A DNA stretch of 14,158 bases from a bacterium (GTDB taxonomy: Bacteria; Oederibacteriota; Muellerivitia; Muellerivitales; Muellerivitaceae): assembly GCA_025980505.1 (NCBI GenBank), contig JAICXI010000008.1, forward strand, positions 1 through 14,158, given 5' to 3'. The notes below the pieces were generated by a model. It saw nothing but the letters and a program-made list of their open reading frames with translations, searched no databases and was not told where the DNA came from. Each line of letters opens with the position of its first letter. The first letter of the stretch is position 1. A program made the position numbers and the translations under genes. This document shows, piece by piece, positions 1 to 6,937 of this stretch.

Positions 1-33
1 CTTATGATGGTTGTCAATTTTAAGGAGGATCGA

Positions 34-807
34 ATGACCCACCGCATCCCGAATCCGGTCCGTTTGTTCGCTTTTTCCGTGTTTTTCCTCTGCGCCTCCG
101 CTGGATTCGCGGCCACGTCCTGGGAGTATTACCAGGCGGGCATGCGGCTTTACAACCAGCACCAGTACGCGGACGCGGCGCGTTACTTCAAAGCCGCGGT
201 GCAGGCCGATACCGGGAATTGGCAGGCCTACCAGGGGCTGGGCCTGTGCGAATACGCGCAAGGCGATAAGAAGGCCGCCAAGCAGGATTTCAACAACAGC
301 TTGAGGATCCACCCGGACAACCCCCAGCTGGAACATTTCGCGGACTCCCTCAGCCCGGCGCCCGCCTCCTCCCGGTCTTCGGCCCAATCGGCGGAAAATT
401 CACCCATCATCGGCGGGGGCAACTTCGGGATTGGGCTCCAGTTCGGGGGTCCCGGCGACTGGGGCGCCACCGGTAAATACTGGCTGGACGAAAAGGACGC
501 CTTCCAAGGCGCCGTCAAGATCGGCGGCGGCACGGTGCTGCAGCTGCAATACCTCTGGCACGATTACGACTTGATCCACCCCTCCCAAGGGGCCTTTCCT
601 TTTTATATCGGCGTGGGCGGCGACTTGGGGCTGGGCGGCGGCAGCGTGGCCGTGGCGGGTTGCTTGCCGGTGGGATTGACCTACCTCTTCCAGAAAAAGT
701 CCGCGCCCCTGGACATCTTCGTGGAGGCCGTGCCGACCCTCTGGTTCTTCAGCGGGGGGACTTCCTTCCAGCTTTACGGGAACGTTGGCGCGCGGTTTTA
801 TTTCTGA
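34..807 (+). CDS. TPR-containing outer-membrane beta-barrel protein
   Basis: Predicted exported protein of 257 residues. The chosen ATG follows a strong ribosome site (AAGGAGG at 22-28); an in-frame ATG at 4 lacks one. Residues 1-26 form a signal peptide (hydrophobic core, then GFAA). Residues about 30-97 carry two TPR-like helical repeats (YYQAGMRLYNQHQYADAARY and AYQGLGLCEYAQGDKKAAKQ). A Ser/Pro/Ala linker (about 108-126) leads to a Gly- and aromatic-rich C-terminal domain with alternating strands (KYWLDEKDAFQGAV, LQYLWHDYDL, FYIGVGGDLG, PLDIFVEAVP) that ends in FYF. A terminal Phe is the usual outer-membrane insertion signal. The C-terminal domain resembles a common family of small outer-membrane barrels of unknown function; the TPRs may mediate periplasmic contacts. 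The function of the whole protein is unknown. The next gene starts 10 nt downstream. Confidence 0.85.
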   Translation: MTHRIPNPVRLFAFSVFFLCASAGFAATSWEYYQAGMRLYNQHQYADAARYFKAAVQADTGNWQAYQGLGLCEYAQGDKKAAKQDFNNSLRIHPDNPQLEHFADSLSPAPASSRSSAQSAENSPIIGGGNFGIGLQFGGPGDWGATGKYWLDEKDAFQGAVKIGGGTVLQLQYLWHDYDLIHPSQGAFPFYIGVGGDLGLGGGSVAVAGCLPVGLTYLFQKKSAPLDIFVEAVPTLWFFSGGTSFQLYGNVGARFYF

Positions 808-817
808 TCCGGCCGAA

Positions 818-1252
818 ATGAACCGCCTTTTCGCCACCCTCCTTGCGGCTTTCACCGGCATCCTGGCGGTCCTGGGTGCGGGCCCCATCGCGGCCCGCGT
901 CGGAGGCTGGAGCCGGCTGGCGAAGTCCTACCCGGCGGCTTTTCCTTTTGAGGGAAAGAAACTCCTGGCTTCGGGGGCCATGGGTCCGGCCAATTACGGT
1001 TTTTCACTTCTCTTGGGCGCGGACGCCCGGGGCTTTTCCCTGGAAACCACCGGCTTCGTGCGCACAGGGCATAAGCCCCTTTTCATCCCCTGGCCCGACG
1101 TGACGGCCCGGGAAGTTTCCGGCTTGTTTTATCCGCGGGCGCTGGTGGGGTTTCAAAAGGTCCCGGGCGTCACCTTGCGCCTGCCGAAAAAAACCCTGCT
1201 GGAACTGAGGGAACTGGCGGGATCGGCTTCGGCCTTTCCAGAAGTTTCTTAA
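818..1252 (+). CDS. Small membrane-anchored conserved hypothetical protein
   Basis: A 144-residue protein starting at an ATG 10 nt after the previous stop, so it is probably co-transcribed and perhaps translationally coupled. A TTG at 785 in the same frame would overlap the upstream gene and is less likely. Residues 1-25 form one hydrophobic segment (LFATLLAAFTGILAVLGAG), either a membrane anchor or an uncleaved signal. The rest is soluble. It contains GGWSRLAKSYP near residue 28 and the pair RTGHKPLFIPWPDV near 85-98. This arrangement (GW..LA followed by PLFIPW) is familiar from a widespread uncharacterised bacterial family with a compact beta fold. No catalytic motif is visible, and I do not assign a function. 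Confidence 0.75.
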   Translation: MNRLFATLLAAFTGILAVLGAGPIAARVGGWSRLAKSYPAAFPFEGKKLLASGAMGPANYGFSLLLGADARGFSLETTGFVRTGHKPLFIPWPDVTAREVSGLFYPRALVGFQKVPGVTLRLPKKTLLELRELAGSASAFPEVS

Positions 1253-1373
1253 CAAGACGTCCCCGGAGCAGGCCGGTTGGCACCTTCCCCCGTTTTTATC
1301 TGTTTAAATTAAGTAACCCTTTTTTCTAATGCTTCAGTTTCTAAAATTAAAACCGTTAGGATGAAGGATGATC

Positions 1374-1425
1374 CAAGAGGAGGAACGACGCCGGCTTTTT
1401 GGCGTGCGGATCTTTCCGGCTCTTG
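1374..1425 (+). other. Structured RNA leader candidate (long imperfect hairpin)
   Basis: This segment lies in the AT-rich gap 1253-1471, just ahead of the lipoprotein pseudogene. Three nested complementary arms are visible: CAAGAG (1374-1379) with CTCTTG (1420-1425), GGAA (1382-1385) with TTCC (1414-1417), and ACGCC (1388-1392) with GGCGT (1401-1405), with loop GGCTTTTT. Internal loops separate the arms. It does not match any riboswitch consensus I know. It could be a leader element, a decayed regulator or chance. Confidence 0.35.
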
Positions 1426-1471
1426 TGAATGGAAGGGTATAAATGCTGGGTTTAGTATGAAGGAGGACGGT

Positions 1472-2570
1472 ATGAACCGTATCGGCAAATAGACGCTGGG
1501 AAGCCTTCTGGCAACGCTGTTTATCTTTCCGCTGGCCTGCAACAAAACGATTATCATGCCTGCAGTCCCGAATCCGGGCCCCGGCGGTCCCACCAGCACC
1601 CCGACTTCTTCAGCCACAAACACTTACACGACCACCACCCTTTCCACGCCCAGTGAGACGCCCACCGTCACCCCCATTCAGGACTGCAACGTCAGCACCA
1701 CACTGAACCTGGCCGGGAACCTGGATAACAGCCTGTAGGTGAACCAGCCGGGCGGGATTTTTGAAGTCATGGATACCAATGCGAATTGGGTCCTTCCTTT
1801 CGGTTCCAATTACACGCCTTTCCAGTTCAATAAAATCAGTATTTTGCTGTATCCCAACGCTCCTGTCGGACCTGGTTATATTCTTCAGCTTTCCAATCTG
1901 ACTACTCCCTCTGACTACTTCCTTGGACGCATCGCCCTTGGCTTTGCCGCATCACACGACGGTGGTGGCTGTTGGAAAACCCGATCCTTTGCCCGTACCC
2001 GCAACCTTTGACTGTCACACAGGAGCCCTTGCTTGGGAGAATCTATCCACCGATCCTCCTGCCGGTACAGTCGTGAAGTCTTTCGTGGATCCGGCCGGCT
2101 ATACGCACGAAGTGGTATTTTTGTTTTATCAAGTGGACGACCTTGGGGCGGATAGGATTAACACCGCGCCCAACAACAAGTCGATTTATGCATGGTATGC
2201 TTTTGAAGAAGGCGTTTGTGATATGAGCCTGATCGGCGGGACCGATGTTTTAGAAATCTCCGTTTTTTCAAACCCTCAAAGCGGCTACTGCGGCGAACGC
2301 GGGGTTTCGGGTGATATTTACTGGGGGGACTTCCTCTACTTCAACAGTGACGGTTCCTTGGCTTCGGAAGGAGCGGTTCGTTCTTCGGGAGGGGCGGTAG
2401 TTCAGGCTAAACCACATTTGGAGGTTGCGTCGTTTACGACGGCAGGCCAACTTGGAACTCCCTTGGATACCGGGGCCTTCGTTCAAGTGAACTTCGGCAC
2501 GGCCGGCATGTTGGGTTACGGTCAAAGGGACGGACTGACCGGTGACGCGGCCTCCTTTAGCGTACATTGA
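1472..2570 (+). pseudogene. Broken secreted lipoprotein gene (two in-frame TAG codons plus a frameshift)
   Basis: An AAGGAGG (1460-1466) precedes ATG 1472, so the original start is clear. The frame reads MNRIGK, then TAG at 1490-1492. It continues as a lipoprotein signal (TLGSLLATLFIFPLAC, lipobox near PLAC) and a Pro/Thr/Ser-rich linker to a second TAG at 1736-1738. It then reads on through a beta-rich segment until the coding signal moves to the next frame between about 1923 and 1985 and runs open to TGA 2568-2570. Both TAGs would be restored by CAG (Gln). The C-terminal half (VDPAGYTHEVVFLFYQVDD, then YFNSDGSLASEG and QVNFGT) resembles the D2 domain of flagellar hook protein FlgE, as does NLAGNLDNSL near 1710-1735; this is an inference. 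GC is about 43% over 1801-1920, well below the neighbours, suggesting foreign origin. Sequencing error is the main alternative. Confidence 0.7.
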
Positions 2571-2580
2571 ATCCTCACAA

Positions 2581-2612
2581 AAAAGCCGGGAAAGATTCCC
2601 TTTCCGGCTTTT
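2581..2612. terminator. Bidirectional rho-independent terminator
   Basis: The arms AAAAGCCGGGAAAG and CTTTCCGGCTTTT pair with one bulged G around the loop ATTCC. On the plus strand the stem ends in four T; on the minus strand it ends in a run of six T. It lies 10 nt after the plus-strand pseudogene stop and about 20 nt after the apparent stop of the minus-strand pseudogene, so it serves two convergent units. Confidence 0.8.
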
Positions 2613-2631
2613 GGGGGGCCATGCCTGGCGT

Positions 2632-3101
2632 TCAGGGCACCAGGTTGTTGTTGCAGGCGGGGTCTTCTTGAAGTGATTGATGTTTCTGTAGCGGTGCTCC
2701 CGAAAGTTCATTTCCTCGCCGAAGAGGTCCAGCAAGTTCTTGCGCAGAGCCCAGGGGTTGGTTTTTACCTGGAAATAAGGTAGCCGAGCGGGCGGGAAAG
2801 GGGCGCCGGACGGGCCGCCCCAGTGAGTTGTGCTTGTACTCCCCGACGGCAAAACGACCGCTCAGTTTTTGGAAGCGGACCTGAATAAATTCCTGTGGTC
2901 CTTCTCCCGAACTTCGACCTTCAACGACTGCAGGACCGCGGCGATGCGGGACAGGGATTGGATCTTATCCAGGGTGTCCCTTGTGTCCTTGTCCGGGATC
3001 AGGGAAAGCTCCAGCTGTTCCTCCGGCCCTGATCCCTTCACGGGGGGATGCGGAAAAAGCGTCCGGAAGTTTGAGCCGGGCCGGGTCGGGCGGGTGTTCA
3101 T
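2632..3101 (-). pseudogene. Frameshifted remnant of an unrecognised gene
   Basis: A good ribosome site (AAAGGAG, 8 nt upstream on the minus strand) precedes ATG at 3101, which opens a 79-residue frame stopping at 2862. Coding character does not end there. Near 2900-2835 the second frame reads QEFIQVRFQKLSGRFAVGEY. From about 2825 to 2655 the first frame resumes with strongly GC3-biased codons (NPWALRKNLLDLFGEEMNFR). The end may again be the second frame, QEDPACNNNLVP, stopping at 2632 just before the shared terminator. This pattern fits a roughly 155-residue gene broken by at least two indels. I do not recognise the family; no catalytic motif is evident. If the 79-residue frame is a complete short gene, only the distal part is debris. 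Confidence 0.5.
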
Positions 3102-3329
3102 GGGAAACTCCTTTGCCTGCCGGGGGCCCTTCAACCCTCTTGCGCGGACCCCATCCGTTCCAGGAAAAGAAAGACTATTCCCTTAAACAAATTTTAGTCT
3201 AGTGGCAAAGATTTGGCCGGTTGGGCCCAAATAAGGGTTTAAACCGCCCAGTCGTTGACCGGTGCTTGGAAGAGGGAGTGAGGGGTAGAATCAAGTGGAA
3301 TCCAAAGGGGGAGAGAAAGGGGTGCGACC

Positions 3330-3623
3330 ATGAAAAAGTGCCACGCCTGCGGCGAGCCTTGGGACGGCGCGCCGGGCACCCAACCCGGGCGGGAAGAAAG
3401 TTGCGTCAAGTGCGGCGCTTCCCTCCATTGCTGCCTGAATTGCAGGTTCTATGAACCTTCCGCCCACCACGAATGCCGAAGCTCCACCACCGAGTACGTA
3501 CGGGACAAGGAAAGTAAGAATTTTTGCGATGAATTTGAGTTGAATCATAAAGGCGGGACCGGCGAGGGGAGAGAATCGGCCCAGGGCGACATGAACCAGA
3601 AATGGAACGACCTTTTCAAGTAA
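3330..3623 (+). CDS. Conserved Cys-rich zinc-ribbon-like protein
   Basis: A 97-residue protein with ATG after GAAAGGGG. Cysteines fall as C4-x2-C7, C25-x2-C28, C34-C35-x2-C38, then C49 and C66. The segment LHCCLNCRFYEPSAHHECR and the C-terminal NFCDEFEL are hallmarks of a small conserved bacterial family, common in deltaproteobacteria and relatives, that presumably binds zinc. Residues after about 70 are polar, low in complexity and probably disordered. No enzymatic motif is present; a structural or nucleic-acid role is possible but not shown. The 228-nt gap to the divergent pseudogene holds two adjacent palindromes, TTGGGCCCAA (3221-3230) and GGTTTAAACC (about 3236-3245), but no convincing promoter. 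Confidence 0.85.
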   Translation: MKKCHACGEPWDGAPGTQPGREESCVKCGASLHCCLNCRFYEPSAHHECRSSTTEYVRDKESKNFCDEFELNHKGGTGEGRESAQGDMNQKWNDLFK

Positions 3624-3689
3624 CGGGGCCGCAACCGGCCCAAGCCGGGGGATGAAAAGGGTCCGGCCTCTGCCTGGAAGGAGCTTTGG

Positions 3690-4127
3690 ATGTCCTGGAA
3701 AAAGGGTTGGATCGAAAACCGGCGCAGCGGGGCGGCCAAGGTCAGCCAGCTGGTGGATTACCGGGTGGTGCGGGCGGAGGAATTCCAGCAATTGGCCGGT
3801 GACCGGCTTTATTCCCACACGGGCTTGAACCACGGAGCCTCCTCCCAAATGATGGGAAAGCTGCTCCACTGCGACGTCCTCGACCTTTACAACGGCAATA
3901 TCCTGATTTGCGGCCCCGACCCCCTCCAACAGGGCTTCCACTTGGAGATCCAGCTGACCCTTTCCAACTATCACTGCAAGCTGAAGTTTATCGCCGAGGC
4001 CGTGGCCGTCCACATGGACGCGGAAATGAAGGAGATGGTCTTCAGCGCCGGCATCAAGGCACTGGCGGTCAACAAGGACGACGTGGACCTGTTGAACCGC
4101 ATCCTCGAGCGGCAAAAGAATCCCTGA
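3690..4127 (+). CDS. PilZ-like domain protein
   Basis: A 145-residue soluble protein with GGAAGGAG just upstream of its ATG. From residue about 55 the pattern fits a PilZ fold: a strand with CDVLDLYNGNILICGPDPL in the place of the D.S..G.. motif, QQGFHLEIQLTLS, a strand ending in AEAVAVHMDA, FSAGIKALAVNKDDVDLLNR, and a final helix. PilZ domains bind cyclic di-GMP through an N-terminal RxxxR and a D/NxSxxG motif. Here the basic stretch ENRRSG is not a clean RxxxR and the second motif is degenerate, so ligand binding is doubtful. It lies 66 nt after the zinc-ribbon gene and may share its transcript. The fold assignment is inferred from the residue pattern only. Confidence 0.65.
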   Translation: MSWKKGWIENRRSGAAKVSQLVDYRVVRAEEFQQLAGDRLYSHTGLNHGASSQMMGKLLHCDVLDLYNGNILICGPDPLQQGFHLEIQLTLSNYHCKLKFIAEAVAVHMDAEMKEMVFSAGIKALAVNKDDVDLLNRILERQKNP

Positions 4128-4188
4128 CCCGCCACCGCGCCCTCCGGCCAGGCCGGCCTCGCCTCCGGGGGGCCCCTTGAAACAGCCT

Positions 4189-4217
4189 TTGACTTTTCAA
4201 GCGGTTCTCTTTAGGCT
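4189..4217 (+). promoter_or_regulatory. Putative sigma-70 promoter for the 59-residue gene
   Basis: TTGACT (4189-4194), a 17-bp spacer and TAGGCT (4212-4217) lie about 65 nt before the start of the next gene. The -35 is good and the -10 is weak (3 of 6). Confidence 0.35.
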
Positions 4218-4281
4218 CCCCGGGACGTTTCCCAAGGATGGGTTTTAAGGGGACGGAATCCCAGCTTGAAAAGGAGTAAGG

Positions 4282-4461
4282 ATGAAAAACGTGGACATGA
4301 AAGTGGAAGGCGGCATCCTGACGATCCGGGTGGACTTGAGCAGGGAATTCGGCCCTTCTTCCTCGGGGAAGACCATTATCGTCGCCTCCACCGAAGGCAA
4401 TATTTCGGTGCCGGACCGGGATGAGAAGGTCGGGCTGAATGTTTACAAAAAGAAACCCTGA
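4282..4461 (+). CDS. Small conserved hypothetical protein (59 residues)
   Basis: A strong AAGGAG lies 6 nt before the ATG. The product is 59 residues: it starts MKNVDMKVEGGILTIRVDLS, continues with REFGPSSSGKTIIVASTEGN and ends LNVYKKKP. The two-strand opening (VEGGILTIRVDLS) followed by a glycine/serine turn and SGKTIIVASTEG matches a small, widely distributed bacterial family of unknown function. The SGKT is not a P-loop, since no GxxxxGK context exists. There is no signal or membrane segment. The gap 4462-4748 that follows (287 nt) contains no gene that I can support. Confidence 0.8.
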   Translation: MKNVDMKVEGGILTIRVDLSREFGPSSSGKTIIVASTEGNISVPDRDEKVGLNVYKKKP

Positions 4462-4748
4462 CCGGGGGAGTGGGGGTTGGGGCTGATTTTCCGGTGATGG
4501 AATTGTTCCGGCTGTTTTGATCCGGAAAGAAGCCCGCTCAAAATACGTTTTATGGAAGCCGCTTGAAGAAGGCGGGACTGGGACGATTTCCCCGTTTTTA
4601 GCTTTTGTCCGAAGGTTTATCGAATCTTTTAATCCTTTTGCCGTACAAGCCAAAGATGACCCGCGTCATTATTTCCTCCCCGCTTTTTCCGGTAAATTAT
4701 TCTCGCCTTTTTCCTTCCGACACCGACGATCCTACCGGGAGGTTCCGA

Positions 4749-5027
4749 ATGATCGAAAAAGAAAAAACCCCCAAATTTGCCGAGGGCATCCATTGCGGCG
4801 ACTGTGAAGGCCGTGTGCGGCTGATGCACGCTCGGCTTCCGGAAAAGAAGTCCAAGGGCCGCGTGCAAGTTGAATTCGAAACGGTTTGCGTTGTTTGCGG
4901 ACGGTGGGACACGGTTGTCCGGGATTCGGAGTTCCTGCCCTACAGCGAAAGGGAATTCTGCAAAAAAGAAAAGTTGCCCGGCTTTGTGGGAAGGGAAAAG
5001 GGCCAGGGCGTTTACCACTTCCGTTGA
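4749..5027 (+). CDS. Small zinc-ribbon-like hypothetical protein
   Basis: A 92-residue product. I chose the ATG at 4749 because GGGAGG lies 6 nt upstream; the frame is open further upstream but without a ribosome site. Two CxxC pairs, C16-x2-C19 (HCGDCEG) and C47-x2-C50 (CVVCGRWD), form an apparent zinc ribbon separated by a basic strand segment (KKSKGRVQVEFE). A further Cys is at 71. The C-terminal part is charged (REFCKKEKLPGFVGREKGQG). It is probably a zinc-binding nucleic-acid or adaptor protein, but no specific family is recognised. It lies 172 nt upstream of lipA on the same strand. Confidence 0.65.
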   Translation: MIEKEKTPKFAEGIHCGDCEGRVRLMHARLPEKKSKGRVQVEFETVCVVCGRWDTVVRDSEFLPYSEREFCKKEKLPGFVGREKGQGVYHFR

Positions 5028-5061
5028 TCCAGGCATTTCCCTCCTTGAAATTCCGTCCGGG

Positions 5062-5101
5062 CCCGGCCATCCCCAAGGGCCGGGGTTCCCCATTCCGGCC
5101 C
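5062..5101 (+). other. GC-rich alternative hairpins ahead of lipA
   Basis: CCCGGCC (5062-5068) can pair with GGCCGGG (5078-5084), while GGGCCGG (5077-5083) can instead pair with CCGGCCC (5095-5101). The arms overlap, so only one stem can form at a time. No T-run follows. It may be an unusual terminator for the upstream gene or simply GC-rich sequence. Confidence 0.25.
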
Positions 5102-5199
5102 GGAAAAAAGCCAAATCCGCTTTGCGAAAGTGGGAAGTTTATTCCCACCCGATTTTTCGGATTCCTTTTTCAGGGGAAGGCTTTATCCTAGTGCGGCCC

Positions 5200-6084
5200 A
5201 TGAAACCCGAAACCCTTTTCCAACCCGCGACGCCCCCCTTCCTCATCAATCCCCATCCCAAGCGCTTGTTCCGCGAAGCCATCGCCCAACTGCCCATGAA
5301 CGGAATCCACACCATTTGCGAGGAAGCCAAGTGCCCCAACCGCGGTGAATGCCTGCCGCGCCACGGCACGATTTCCATCATGGTCATGGGTTCCATCTGC
5401 ACCCGCGGGTGTCCCTTTTGCGCGGTGGCCACGGGCAAGCCCCTGCCGCTGGACCCGGAGGAACCCGGCAAGGTGGTGGAAATCGCCCGGGCGCTCAAGG
5501 TCCGTTACCTCGTGATGACTTCCCCCAACCGGGATGAATTGCAGGACGGGGGGGCCTCGCAGTTCACGGCCATCGTGGCGGCATTGAGGGAGTTTAACCC
5601 CGATCTCCGGATCGAAATCCTGGTGCCCGATTTCCAAGGCAAGGAGGAATCCTACGGCGTCCTTTTACGGAACCCGCCGGATGTCGTCGCCCACGACCTG
5701 CAAACGGTCCCGCGGCTGTACCATTCCATCCGGCCCGGGGCCGACTATGAAAGGTCGCTGGGTCTCTTCCGCTGGTTCCGGAGGAAAGCCGACCCTTCCC
5801 GCGTGACGTTGAAGGCCGGGTTGATGGTCGGGTTCGGTGAAACCGAAGGGGAAGTGGCGGAAGTGCTCCGGGACGCCGCCCAGGCGGGGGTCCGGTTTTT
5901 CACCATCGGGCAGTACCTGAAACCCCCGGGTTCCAGCCTGGAAGTCGTCGAGGTCGTGCCCCTGGAGCGCTATCAACGCTTCACCGAAGCCGGGAAAAAG
6001 CTGGGGCTTGCCGTGCAGGCTTCGCCCCTCACCCGTTCGTCCTACCTGGCCGACCGCCTGGCCGCGGAAAACAAGCGGCCTTAG
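5200..6084 (+). CDS. lipA: Lipoyl synthase
   Basis: Radical-SAM enzyme that inserts two sulfurs into octanoyl groups on lipoate-dependent proteins (E2 subunits, GcvH) to make lipoyl cofactors in the cytoplasm. The auxiliary cluster motif is C40-x4-C45-x5-C51 (CEEAKCPNRGEC) and the radical-SAM motif is C67-x3-C71-x2-C74 (CTRGCPFC). Family signatures follow: TSPNRDELQDGGASQF, EILVPDFQG, ETEGEV, FTIGQYLKPP and the C-terminal RSSY that ligates the auxiliary cluster. The length (294 residues) is normal. The ATG at 5200 is used; an in-frame GTG at 5191 is better placed relative to AGGGGAAGG (5172-5180), so the true start may be three codons earlier. It ends in TAG, which argues that amber is a normal stop here. 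No lipB is visible nearby. Confidence 0.96.
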   Translation: MKPETLFQPATPPFLINPHPKRLFREAIAQLPMNGIHTICEEAKCPNRGECLPRHGTISIMVMGSICTRGCPFCAVATGKPLPLDPEEPGKVVEIARALKVRYLVMTSPNRDELQDGGASQFTAIVAALREFNPDLRIEILVPDFQGKEESYGVLLRNPPDVVAHDLQTVPRLYHSIRPGADYERSLGLFRWFRRKADPSRVTLKAGLMVGFGETEGEVAEVLRDAAQAGVRFFTIGQYLKPPGSSLEVVEVVPLERYQRFTEAGKKLGLAVQASPLTRSSYLADRLAAENKRP

Positions 6085-6105
6085 GCCCCTGCCTTCAAGC
6101 CGTCC

Positions 6106-6134
6106 TTGACCTGGCGGCCCGGCCATTGAACAAT
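6106..6134 (+). promoter_or_regulatory. Putative promoter abutting the ABC permease start
   Basis: TTGACC (6106-6111, 5 of 6), an exact 17-bp spacer and AACAAT (6129-6134, 4 of 6) lie just 5 nt before ATG 6140. Transcription would begin at or next to the start codon. No Shine-Dalgarno sequence is present, consistent with a leaderless transcript. Confidence 0.5.
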
Positions 6135-6139
6135 AAGCC

Positions 6140-6937
6140 ATGCCCTTTCCCGGTAAAAACGGAAACTCCTCTTTCCAACGCCTGGTCCTGCCCCTCTTTG
6201 TTCCCGCACTGGTCTTGGTCTTCTGGCAGGCGATGAGCGAACTCGGATACCTGCGGCCTTCCATCCTGCCCTCGCCCCTGGCCGTCGCCAAAACCCTGGC
6301 CGCCCTGGTGGCCTCGGGGGAACTGCCCACCCACCTGGGCATCAGCCTTTTCCGGGTGTTGCAGGGATTCGGCATCGGGACGACCTTGGGGGCGTTGTTG
6401 GGCCTGGCCATGGGCCTTTCACCCCTTTTCAACCGGTTCCTGTCCCTGGTCACGGGCCTGCTTCGGCCCATCCCCACCATCGCCTGGATACCGGCGCTGA
6501 TCCTCTGGATGGGAATCGACGAAGGTTCCAAGGTGACCGTCATCGCCGTAGGCGCCTTTTGGCCCGTGCTCCTCAACGTCTTCCAGGGCGTCAGGGGCAT
6601 CGACCGTAAATTCCTGGAAGTGGGGAAGGTGCTGGAAAAAGGCCCTTGGACCCTGTTGATCCGGATCATCCTGCCTTCGGCCCTCCCTTCACTCTTCACG
6701 GGCCTCCGCGTGGGATTGGGCTTCGCCTGGGCCAGCGTGGTGGGGGCGGAACTCATCGCAGCCTCTTCCGGGATCGGATACATGATCATGTACGCCCGGG
6801 AGGTCTCCCAGCCCGACGTCATGATGGCGGGTGTATTCGTCATCGGCCTCACCGGTTTGCTCATGGACGCCCTGATCCTGAGGCTGGAGCGCCGCCTCTT
6901 GAGGTGGCATAAGGGTTGGGAAAGGGAAAAGGGATGA
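6140..6937 (+). CDS. ABC transporter permease, sulfonate/nitrate/taurine class
   Basis: A 265-residue inner-membrane permease of the SsuC/TauC/NrtB class. The N-terminal membrane segment (LVLPLFVPALVLVFWQAM) is followed by LPSPLAVAKTL, a family landmark. Further segments include FGIGTTLGALLGLAMGL and VTVIAVGAFWPVLLNVF. The signature RPIPTIAWIPALILWMGI is characteristic of this class. The cytoplasmic EAA-type coupling loop is at about residues 160-190 (KGPWTLLIRIILPSALPSLF), and the C-terminus is basic. It overlaps the ATPase gene by 4 nt (ATGA), so the two are translationally coupled. The substrate cannot be read from sequence: sulfonates, taurine, nitrate, or thiamine precursors are all transported by this class. 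Confidence 0.92.
   Translation: MPFPGKNGNSSFQRLVLPLFVPALVLVFWQAMSELGYLRPSILPSPLAVAKTLAALVASGELPTHLGISLFRVLQGFGIGTTLGALLGLAMGLSPLFNRFLSLVTGLLRPIPTIAWIPALILWMGIDEGSKVTVIAVGAFWPVLLNVFQGVRGIDRKFLEVGKVLEKGPWTLLIRIILPSALPSLFTGLRVGLGFAWASVVGAELIAASSGIGYMIMYAREVSQPDVMMAGVFVIGLTGLLMDALILRLERRLLRWHKGWEREKG

Noticed and set aside
1490..1738. Amber (TAG) recoding as glutamine or pyrrolysine
   Set aside because: lipA and the TRAP gene both end in TAG at family-typical C-termini, and the same pseudogene also has a frameshift. Decay or read error is simpler.
3291..4115. A 274-residue minus-strand reading frame
   Set aside because: It is antisense to two genes with ribosome sites and recognisable motifs; its composition is shadow-like.
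4870..5199. N-terminal extension of lipA by about 110 residues
   Set aside because: It overlaps the zinc-ribbon gene and lacks LipA similarity; the normal family length starts near 5191-5200.
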